Shown here: positions 11,111-20,417 of the stretch, piece after piece
How the letters are laid out: the number at the start of each line of letters is the position of its first letter
How positions within the stretch are numbered: position 1 is the first letter of the stretch
DNA from: Pisolithus tinctorius
Lineage: Eukaryota > Basidiomycota > Agaricomycetes > Boletales > Pisolithaceae
NCBI GenBank assembly: GCA_024663395.1
Contig: JANFAH010000023.1
Coordinates: 372,001-436,000, forward strand
Reading direction: 5' to 3'
Length of the DNA: 64,000 nucleotides
Notes under the pieces: model-generated
Told to the model about the DNA's origin: nothing
Seen by the model: only the letters and a program-made list of their open reading frames with translations
Database searches by the model: none
Made by a program: the position numbers and the translations under genes

Positions 11111-11877
11111 CTGTCAATAACGAAACGCCGGGTAGCTCTTTCGTGTCGTCGAACCACAGTACGCATGCAGCCACAACAAGACTAAGAAACAGCGCTCACA
11201 ACATGCATTTTCCAAATCGGACCCCTTGCCATATACTTGAAATACGGACCACGAATCCACAGAACTGATTTCTTGCCTGTCAAGTACGACCGGGGTCAGT
11301 CCACCTGCGAGGGGATCGGAGGTGGGGCCGTGAGAGGGGAGAGCGGTGCGTTGAACGCCTGAGATTTTCGGTAGAAACCGACTGCTTTGGGTGGTGGCGG
11401 CCTTGATGAGGGGTTATTGTTTACTGCTGGAGGATGTTATTGCAAACGCACGAGATGATGGTGGTTCGTGGTGGGCGGTGTCAAGGTCTTCAAGTCTAGA
11501 TTCCGTGAGTGGGTAAGGCGAAAAGTCGGTTTATCGGACGTCGTACACAGTGGTCAACCAACGGGATCCCGGTATGAACGTTAACGGCTTATTCTCATAC
11601 TCACCATGTTTCGATCTGCCTGTGTTGGACCTCGAGTTCATCTTCTTTTGATATTATTGTTTGTAGCGTTTGTGCACTTCCGCCGTGGTTGAGGCTGCCA
11701 ATGTCGATGTCGTCGAGATGTGAGGGTGCACGTGAATATCTGGGAATTTCTTTGGCATCGAGGCTTTCGTTCTCTCGTTTCTGGTGTATCGTGTTCACCC
11801 CAGCCATTGAACTGACTTCGTTGCATTTGGAACCTGGCGATCGAACCTTACGCTTTACATAGCGCCTTATCCGCGGT
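11111..11877. other. upstream region of the HODM-like gene, no other gene seen
   Basis: No coding family was recognised on either strand. It presumably holds the promoter of the HODM-like gene at 11878. An antisense open frame (11601-11903) has no recognisable domain. Confidence 0.4.
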
Positions 11878-13884
11878 ATGTGTTCCCATGAGACGACCGC
11901 CATGAACGACCTCCAACGCCGGATCGACAGACTCGGAGCTCTCGTTGGGCCACTACTAGCACAATATCTGGACTGCTACGACACACTTGTGTACGTCCTT
12001 GTCTTCATCTCGATATCGTACGTGATCTACTGGGTCCATCGGAAATGCCGCTCGAAGGATGCTACCCGTACCCGTATCAATACCCTACTGACAGTGCCAA
12101 ATGGAAAGGCAGTAGGACACAGCGAAGACGCTGACAATAGGAATCGTCCAAACGGCAGTGCGTAGTACATGTTCATGTCCTTCCATTGCCAATGACGATA
12201 ATTATCCATTCCTCCTCCATCACGAACAACAATGATGGGTACTTGATTAGAATGGACGCCGCAGTACTTCGCCTATCCCGAAATCACGCCCTGCAAGACT
12301 GCATTGAAAGATATCCAACCGATCCCATACCGACCATTTCGGTGGGGAACGTATCAGTGAGTGAACGCTATCCCTTTCGCATCACCGCTCGGCATTTGCG
12401 CTCATACACTAGCATGGTCCCGCGTCACGAAATTCACAGTGTCACGATGGGCATACGTACGATGCCATGGTCTGAGTGGATAGAACTCGATTCCGAATTT
12501 GTGGCGTACCAACGGATACGGGATGCCCGTCTACGAACTGGTGGAGAAAGCGTGTTGCAAGTTCTTCCTTCACGGTCCTTTTCGCCTTTGCGTGCAGGAG
12601 AGGACGACAGGGAGGGACACGAGTGTGTGAGTGTCGCGGGAGGTGCTGAAGCAAGTCAGTCTTCATTCAATATTTTGATGTTTCTGATATGCAGCGATGG
12701 GGTATATAGCTAGGGAGCTTGCGTACGAGCTTGCAGAGTACCTGTCCAGACGGTATCCTTTGTCGTTCAAGGTCTCGCGTGTCACATCTTCACCTTCCAC
12801 GTCGTTGAAGGACGATATAGCCACTATCGAAGGCATTCCTCTAGCCTGGTATGGTTTGATGCCCATCAAAGCGATCCATGTCGTGGACACGGGTATCACA
12901 TACGACCTTTCCACACTCAAATCGGTGGAAGACCCACGGATGGGAGAGGAAGCATTAAAAATTGTTAACGGATTGTAAGTCTATCGTTCGAGTGGAAGAC
13001 ATCGGCTGGGTCTCTAAACCTTTTTCTGCTATAGAACTCAAGACGATTTCGCTATCATGGCTGAAGGTGAGCGTTGTGTGTGATCTCGGAGCTGGGATTG
13101 GTGTAAATCAAAGACCGTTATGTAGGATCGGACGGCAAGTATTACTTCCAGGCTGGATTGGTCTGCGTACCGGGTATGTCCGTTGCCTTACTGCTATTGT
13201 GATAACACTACTGTCGTCGATGCTGAACAGTAGTCCTCTCTGACGATCCAGGATTCTGGCGTATGAAGGACAAAATCGGCATGCCCCTCGATGAGATACA
13301 TATATCTGGCGGCGTGCCACAATGTAAGCGATCCCAAACTTGTTTTCACGCGGTCCTTGACACGAACAGCGCCGCATATAGTCAAGGAGAAGCTGCAAAT
13401 GAGCATGATCCGATTTTTCAAACGCCTACCTGTTGATAAACCTGTCATACGGAACAACTACTCCATTCAAGCTGTCTCGGCGACGAAAAACCCGGAAGAT
13501 GTTGATCCAAACGAGCTCAGCTGGAGCTTCACCCAGAATGGTCCGGAGGACACGTTTACCGACGGCCGGGGACACAGCAGTGCACCAATCCCGCACCTCT
13601 CTCCGAAGACGCTGCGTCTCCGCACTGAACGTCAAACACTGCGGCGACTGCCTCGAACGGGTGCGATTATGTTCGGGATTCGGACGTATCAGGTGGGTGT
13701 GGAGGAGCTGGTCAGAGAAGGCACAGGAGTCGCTGCAAGACTGGCGAGTGCAGTGAGGAGTTGGCCACGAGACGTTGCGGGGTATAAAGGACGAAGGAGA
13801 TGGGAGGAGGAGTTGCTTGGGTATTTGGATGGGGAGAAAGGTAGAGGTGGGTCGGTGGAGGGGGAGTTGCCGTATCCCTTTTGA
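11878..13884 (+). CDS. heme-dependent oxidative N-demethylase-like protein (DUF3445 / HODM alpha-subunit-like)
   Basis: Family members are heme oxidases; the founding bacterial enzyme N-demethylates dimethylamine, and the fungal substrate is unknown. Exons by hand: 11878-12157, 12251-12356, 12413-12624, 12695-12974, 13035-13066, 13126-13173, 13252-13323, 13382-13884, giving 1533 nt (510 aa) in one frame. An in-frame ATG at 11902 is an alternative start. A membrane helix at about residues 36-52 is followed by basic residues (HRKCRSK), so an N-terminally anchored protein is likely. Family signatures are PYRPFRWG and VTMGIR, then WSEWIELDSEF, TYDL, YYFQAG, GFWRMKDKIGMPLDEIH, FFKRLPVDKPVIRNNY, and TERQTLRRLPRTGAI. 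Intron 1 (93 nt) is the least certain. This is the only intact copy of four HODM loci in the window. Confidence 0.82.
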
Positions 13885-14205
13885 GGTGTAGGTCCCATGC
13901 CAAGGCTGCCGTAACAACCGGCGCTGGTGCAGCAGCTACACAGACGCCCACACTGACATGTGTCCGATGTCACGTTTTATGTATCATCAGTCATTTCCTG
14001 ATCTGGTGAGTAGGGAGAACAATCACAAGCTCAAAGCGTACGCATATCATTGTCTCCGTACTGCTGAGGTCGTGAACGTGGCGGTGTGAACTACAGACTC
14101 GAGCGGCCTTTAAGGATGGTCAAAGAGAACATATGAAGAGAGAACCTGAACGTTGCGATGGCATCTTTCTTCCCGTACTCACTGGAAATTTAAGTTGTTA
14201 TTGCG

Positions 14206-14372
14206 ATTGAACACGGAGGCCCATCAAGACCGCAGTTAATACCGCGAGCACCCTCACCATTGAAGCTCCAGCCCGTGTGTCTGGATACGTGGAGCGACGG
14301 TGGATATGGGGATTCGTTTTATACCGAGGCCAAGCCAGATGAGTTGGATGTGCCTCGGCCGTATCGTTCAAG
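14206..14372 (+). pseudogene. broken first exon of the small SH3/tudor-like gene
   Basis: It aligns with exon 1 of the intact gene at 18068. The start codon has become ATT (14206-14208), a base is lost near the end of the exon, and exons 2 and 3 are absent because the next sequence belongs to the HET gene. The flanking sequence from about 13960 also matches 17820 onward, so this is part of a larger duplicated block. Confidence 0.75.
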
Positions 14373-14443
14373 GTGAGCGTGCGCAATGACGTATCGAATG
14401 CGTTTTTAATTACATAAGCATGACAGTACATACACAACAGTAG

Positions 14444-16292
14444 TCACGTGTACTTTAGGTAATAGTCTTCTGCTTCGACTTGAGACATCGCCCATTCAGA
14501 CCTGGCGGCTGCGACATGTCTCTCATTTTTCCTTGATCGTTCACCCTCCTCTGCTAAACAGTGCACAGCGTCAAAGGCCTCCTCTGTTATATGACCCTTA
14601 CGCATAAGCGGCTTTGGACCTCCAACACTGAATTGACGCTCCTGCCAGCTCTTGACCCACGCCCTGTCGCGTATGTGTAAGGAGAAGAATGACACGATGT
14701 GAAATCTTTCAGGGGTATGTTCTTCGACTATCATCCCCTTTATATAGTGTTGGTTATGGGCTAGAGTGACGCCAGGATAGAACTCTTGAAACCAGCCCAG
14801 TACGACGCCGTGGGTATTTGCAAGTGAAGCAGGTTCACCAATATGTCCATCTCCCACGATCTCCCAGACGCTTCCATTTATCGATGTAACCAATCTACGA
14901 CTTGAATCGATGGTCTGAAAAAGGTAAGTATTGTATATGCATGTGCTGGAAGTAGCTCACCTTATCTTTGTGCCCGCGGTCCGGCTTGCTTGTTACAGCG
15001 ACTAAACGAACTGCCCGAGATGAGAATGTGAAGTAGCCATCGTCATCCATAGTTCCTCCTGGTAGTAAAGTGCCAAGTCCTAGTTCATTCGGATACTCCC
15101 CATCAACGAAGTTAGACACCTCTCGCAAACCTGTCTTCGTGCGCACCAGCGCTTTTCCAGATACACTCGTCTCTGCAAAAACAGGGAATGTGCACAGCAT
15201 GCTGCACGGAGGTAGCCGGAAAGACATGCCGAGCCAACTTGCCCTGCCACCTTGGCGCAGTATCTCCTTCGCGAGCGCAACAGTGGCGCCGATGCGGTCA
15301 TCCTTCTCGAACTTACTGGGGTCGAGGTTTACCCCAAAGAGCCCCATGATACTGAACACCATATCGACAGTGCGCGATGACGTTCGCATGAGGGCACTCT
15401 GCCAGATGGCGTGGTTGCGCGCGTCCGGGTCGGCCGCTAGTTCCTCCGACATAGCGACAGAAGTCGCAAACAAATTTGGCGAAGCAGAACCGAATACACG
15501 ACTGCGAATGAGTAGTGGAGAAGATGAACGGGGAGAGGTGAACTCGATACAACCCGCAACGCAGGCATTTAGTATGTCGGGTGCTGACATCACGGCTGAT
15601 TCGTTTGCTGTGACTTCGGCTATGGTACCAGACGCATCGCCAGCTATTACCGTGCCTGTTAAGCGTGTGTTGAATTGCTGTGTTAAATTGCTGTATCATT
15701 GGTGAGGGTAGTGTTTACCTGATCCGAGCTTCCACGCAAGTAACACCAAAGCACGTTCTGGCAACAGCAACTCCTGCAGTGTCCATCCTCGGTGAATCCA
15801 GTCAGTCTCTTCATCGACCCGCACAAGTTTCTGTACACCGCCCGGGAGAATGATGCATGGGTTGCATTTCTTGTACATCTCGCTCATCTGCCTGATCTGC
15901 CAATGTTTGTCTGCGGGATTAGTCTGCATGATGCACAGTCGATCGAGCCAGATGTAACGAGCTCCATGTTTAACAGCAGTCAAGCAGGCCTGGTTCAGAG
16001 CATGAATGCTGATCGGGTCTCCATCGAGCGCACCAGCGACGGAAAAACTCTTGTGACTATTTGCTTGGGAAGGCTCTAAAGGGTTGCCTTTCCAGACGTA
16101 CGATATAGCGGCGTATTGGACAGATGGGAAATCTGTGAATTCCTCGATGCGGAGCAGTTGACCTTCCACAAACTGATCGCAATCTATCAAACGGTACCTC
16201 TGAGGTGTAGCGTGAGGTGTGATATCCAGTACAACGTCCTGGCAAATCGACATTAATGGCATTTGGAGTATGGTCCGACCTTGGGTGGCCAT
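14444..16292 (-). CDS. HET-domain (heterokaryon incompatibility-type) protein
   Basis: HET proteins act in fungal nonself recognition and regulated cell death. Exons on the minus strand: 16292-15719, 15655-14961, 14914-14444, giving 1740 nt (579 aa) with introns of 63 and 46 nt. HET signatures are YAAISYVWKGN (about residue 60), YIWLDRLCIMQTN with the following DKHWQIRQMSEMYKK, and WIHRGWTLQELLLPERALVL. The C-terminal two-thirds is an unclassified alpha/beta region without a recognised death or NTPase domain. It lies between the two copies of a duplicated HODM/small-gene block, in opposite orientation to them. Confidence 0.85.
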
Positions 16293-16639
16293 CTCGATGG
16301 GTCAAGCATGAGGGAAGTTAGCAATATGTGCCAATCGCGCTAATCAATGGCATTACTTTGGCACTTCAGCAGAGCACTAGAGTCAGTATTAGTAGATTAA
16401 TTGAAATCACCAAATTAGTCGATCGATCATCGACCACAGATTGTATGTAGCAGGGCGTGGGTCAGTGAACAGAAGTCACAGTCATTGACCACAAATTGTG
16501 AACTGTTTAGCCAGTAAGCCATATTCAATGAACCATATGATAAAGCAATATATATAGCGGCAAAGTATCCAGTACAATATAAGTCGACTAAATGTAAAGT
16601 AGCAATGTGTGTGATAGCAATCATTCGGGTCACAAGTGA
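16293..16639. other. promoter side of HET gene 1, no gene seen
   Basis: An AT-richer stretch between the HET start codon and the HODM pseudogene. It contains an imperfect direct repeat (GACCACAGATTGT at 16433 and GACCACAAATTGT at 16487). No coding pattern was recognised. Confidence 0.4.
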
Positions 16640-17640
16640 GTTGTTCGCACCTTCATCTTCTACGTCGCCGGAGGACAATGTACCCACCATCGAAGGTGTC
16701 TGTCTGGCCTGGCATAGCATGGCGCCCATCAAAACGATCCACGTCATAGGCACGGGTATTACATACGACCTTTCCACACTTGACGCGATGGAAGACCTAC
16801 GGATGGGATAGGATGTATTGAGAATTGTTGGCGGATTGTAATCATTCGCCGACTTCCTGCATCCTCTCTCTGTCGTTCGAGTGGAGACATGGGCTGGGTC
16901 CAATGTGCTCTCTAAACTATTCTCTGGTTTAGGACTCAAGACGATTTCGCTTTTATGATCGAAGGTGAGCGCTGTGTGCGATCTCAGGGGTTGCATCGGC
17001 ATAACCACGACCCGTTATGTAGGATCGGTATTACTTCCAGGCCGGGTTGACCTGTATACCGGGTACGTCCGTTGCCTTACTGCTACGACGACGGGAGCGT
17101 CATCGATACTGAACGGCATACCCCTCGACGAGATACATATATCAGGTGGCGTGCCGCAATGTAAGCGATCCTAAACTTGTTTGCACGCGGTCCTCAACGT
17201 GAACAACACCGCATGGTCAAACAGAAGCTGCAGATGAGCATGAATCGGTTCTTCAAACGTTTACCTGTCGATAAACCTGTCGTGTGGAAGACTACTCCAT
17301 GCAGGCTGTCTCGCCGACGAAGGACGCGGAGGACGTCGATCCAAACGAGCTGAGTTGTTCCTTCACCCATAACGATCCGGAAGACATATTTGCCGATGGT
17401 TGGGGGCACGGCATTGCACCAATCCCGTACCTCTCCGAAGACGCTGCGTCTCCGTACCGAACGTCCAACCCTGCGCCGACTGCCTCGAACGGGTGCGATC
17501 GTGTTCAGAATTCGGACGTACCAGGTGAAAGTGGATGAACTGCTCAAAGAGGGCATAGGAGTTGCTACGGGATTGGCGAGTGCAGTGGGGAGTTGGCCCT
17601 GAGATATTGCAGGGTATAAAGGACGAAAGAGGTAGGCGAA
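16640..17640 (+). pseudogene. HODM-like (DUF3445) pseudogene 3
   Basis: It matches the intact gene from exon 4 onward; exons 1-3 are missing. An in-frame TAG interrupts exon 4 (16809-16811). Exon 6 is shortened, most of exon 7 is gone, and exon 8 (about 17225-17640) carries small deletions and ends after GSWP with a TGA (17600-17602). Residual signatures include GITYDLSTL, DEIHISGG and RTERPTLRRLPRTGAIVF. Together with the downstream small gene it forms the right copy of the duplicated block. Confidence 0.8.
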
Positions 17641-18067
17641 GGGCTACTTGGGTATTTGGATGGGTGGGTGACGAAAAAGGTGGAGGGGGGGCAGTGGAGC
17701 CTGAGGGTTGCCATATCCCCTTTGAAGTGTAGGCGTGCGTCCCATGCCGTATCAACCGACGCTGGTGTGGCTGCCACCCAGACGCCCATACTGACAACAA
17801 TAACTGCACCGTTGCTACCCGTGTCCGAGGTCACGCTTTGTTTATCATGGGCCATTTCCTGATCTGGTAGGTAGGGGAGAACAATCAAGAACTCAAAGCG
17901 TACACATGTCATTGTCTTTGTACTGCTGTGGTTGTGGATGTGGCAGTGTGGAACACCGACTCGGGCATTCTTTAAGGATGGTCAAAGGGAATGGTATAAA
18001 GAGCGAACCTGAACGTGTGATGGCATCTTTCTTCACGTACTCGCCGGATATTTAAGTCGTTATTGCC

Positions 18068-18579
18068 ATGGAACACGGAAGCCCGTCAAGACCGCAGTTA
18101 ATGCCGCGAACACCCCCACCATTGAAGCTCCAGCCCGTGGATCTGGACACGTGGGACGACGGCACATATGCGGATCCGTTTTATACCGAAGCCAAGCCAG
18201 ATGAACTGGATGAGCCTTGGCCGTATCGGTTCAAAGTGAGTACGGGCGATGTCACTATATATATATTGTTTCTAGTGCTGACGGCCATGTAGAGCGGTGA
18301 TTTGGTGTGGGTCAAGTCGACAGGCGGGCGGTGGTATCATGGCAAAGTCGTCGGACAGGCCAAGCTGGGCAGAACAATACAGGTCAGTGCGTCCGTCGTC
18401 GATATGTAGCCATCAGATAAATAAATAATCGATTGCAGGGCGAAGGTCTATTATTCTGGCTTGTCGTGTTCAGCTCCAAATTTCGAAAGTACTTTGCTCC
18501 GTTGAATGGCGAGATCAAACCAGACACTCAGTACACACGAAAACTGTTGAAGGACGCTGGCTGGCCAGAGAGCGAATAA
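18068..18579 (+). CDS. small conserved basidiomycete protein with SH3/tudor-like barrel
   Basis: Three exons: 18068-18235, 18293-18382, 18439-18579, giving 132 aa; introns are 57 and 56 nt with standard GT...AG ends. The N-terminal 56 residues are proline-rich and acidic. The core runs from SGDLVWVKSTGGRWYHGKVV through FWLVVFSSKFRKYFAPLNGE to IKPDTQYTRKLLKDAGWPE. The DLVWVK...WYHGKV...W.V.F pattern suggests a tudor/PWWP/SH3-type beta barrel, which would imply binding to a peptide or nucleic acid, but that is inference. I recall similar uncharacterised proteins from mushroom genomes without a name. A broken copy of exon 1 lies at 14206-14372. Confidence 0.75.
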
Positions 18580-19210
18580 TTGAATTCACCTATATGATTT
18601 ACTGCATGAAACTATTTGGTCAATTCATTAGTGTAATGTCGTTGTCTACACTTCTGTAACATGTATCACAAAACCACTTGCAAAAACAATTTTTTGCATG
18701 TTTCTTGAAAAACCTAGATTTTCCGGTGTCCTCCTAACCGACGGTACTTCCTAACTTCGAAGATACGTGCTGTATGTCCACGTGACCGCCGGAAAAAGTT
18801 CCAACTTTCGGCCGTACGGAAGCGCGATTGTCCGGCTTTCCATAAGATTTAGCGGTTTAGCACGACTTGCAACGTGACCAGGTTAGTTGAGGTTTAAATG
18901 GGGAAAGAACTCACTTGCGCGATTGTCTCCTGAACTTGGTCAACGTCAACGAAGATCGGAGTTGCTAATTCTCCCAAGCCCCTCCGGGTGCTGCCACAGG
19001 AGAACAACAACGGTAATTGTGTCGTTGAAATGGTTCGATACGCCACGTAGACATTTAGCCAGATAGTCGTCCCGGAGGGCCAGTCGTACAAATCCAAAAA
19101 AGTGGAGTCCATCTGATACAGGCCCCCATCACTGAGTACATGCTTGTCCATTTAGCATGACTTTGCCTGAAGTTGAAACAGCACGTCCATAGGAACCATC
19201 GCCGGTATGC
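18580..19210. other. 3' flank with small hairpin; unsupported minus-strand ORF
   Basis: About 100 bp after the small gene an A/T palindrome (TGCAAAAA ... TTTTTGCA, about 18679-18698) could fold into a hairpin near the 3' end. An 85-codon open frame on the minus strand (19151-18894) could be a downstream exon of the BTB gene or an accident; I recognise no domain. Confidence 0.35.
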
Positions 19211-19800
19211 CTACCGACCGTTCGCGGGGCAACTGTCCAGTGAGGATAGGCGGCCAATCCAAGAGATGTCGTTCTTCAACACCTGAACAGCAATGCCGCA
19301 TTTTTTACGATACGTCAATAACAAATGGAGCTCATTCTTTTGAGGCTCTTCGAACCACGCTGTATTCACAGGCTCCCGGAGCGCGTATTCGGCAGCAGGA
19401 ATGCACCCATCCCGCATACCGGCCTCGCATGCAATCACGAAGTAGCACCTCGGGTTTGCCTCCAAGATCCTCAGGTAGAACACAGATTTGCACATCGTTT
19501 TCACAGCTACATCGAGGGAATACTTGGGGGTAAGACGGGCCGTCGGAGTGCAGCGATCGGGATAGCAGAAGTGGAGGAGAAATTTCAGTGCCTTCTTATC
19601 TTCTGAGACAGTGATGACCGGTATTCCGTCCTTGATCTCTACATCTATGCTCATTTCTTCCGAACGTCGGAGATGATCAAAGTGGGTTTTAGAGACTGGC
19701 GAACAGAAGGAAAGGAAGAACTTGAATACGCGAAAGTCGGTGTTGTCTGATGACTACAGAATAAGGTCCACCTTCACATGGACGAAGGGGGACGGTGCGC
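19211..19800 (-). pseudogene. BTB/POZ-domain protein, interrupted
   Basis: Reading from about 19800 downward the frame shows a basidiomycete BTB domain: VDLIL, then SSDNTDFRVFKFFLSFCSPV, then VEIKDGIPVITVSEDKKALK and LLHFCYPD, followed by a helical region (AACEAG type, PAAEYAL). An in-frame TAG at 19754-19756 sits inside the first BTB strand where an arginine is typical, so the reading frame is broken near its start. A downstream start would lose the first part of the BTB fold. The open part ends at 19211. BTB proteins are dimerisation or Cullin-3 adaptor modules; expanded families of this type are common in mushroom genomes. Confidence 0.6.
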
Positions 19801-20417
19801 GGCAAGGTTCCGTGGAAGTGGATATGTGTGATGCTCAAGTAGCGGATTCGGTGTTTCAAGTCATGTCAGGTCTCTGGGACGCATGGTCAGATAGAAGCGT
19901 GTATCTACCTAGGGGAAGAGGAGGAACTTGGAAGAGGTTGCGGACACGCCCGGGTGCAGGAATGTGATAATAGTGAATTAGTAGCCAGGAGAGTCTGAGA
20001 GTTGGATTAGATGCACATCACGGATGACTCGGAGGGCGGCGAGTAATACCTATTCTTCTGGCGTGGCCACCCTATCCTCGTTCGATGTACTGTGCCCCTT
20101 TGGCTTCCCGTCTGCAACATGCATAAGAAACGGTACCCAGCGACAACTGTTTCAGACATAGAAATGAAGTGAACATATGTATGTGTGTCAAAAGATGAGA
20201 ACGACAGGTAGGTCCCAAGAAAACGACAGCAGAGAGTGATCCATATGCATAACGTCAGAGGGACAGGGAGCGACGGAACGACGATTATGACCAATTAGTG
20301 ACATGTTTAAACAGGTTTAAACCATCTATTCGCTTCCTGATGAAGCGCTTCAGTTGCATCCATAGACCCTACTTCGTCGTTTCTAACTCACGCAGTATGT
20401 GTCTACGTCTGCAGCCT
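19801..20417. other. intergenic, no gene seen
   Basis: No gene is recognised between the BTB relic and the large HET gene. The right part is presumably the 3' flank of the minus-strand HET gene. Confidence 0.4.

Noticed and set aside
15070..15705. 211-codon plus-strand open frame
   Set aside because: It is antisense to exon 2 of HET gene 1, which has clear family motifs and consistent introns.
18894..19151. Minus-strand 85-codon frame as a separate gene
   Set aside because: No domain, no supporting splice pattern and no paralogue in the window; kept only as a comment.
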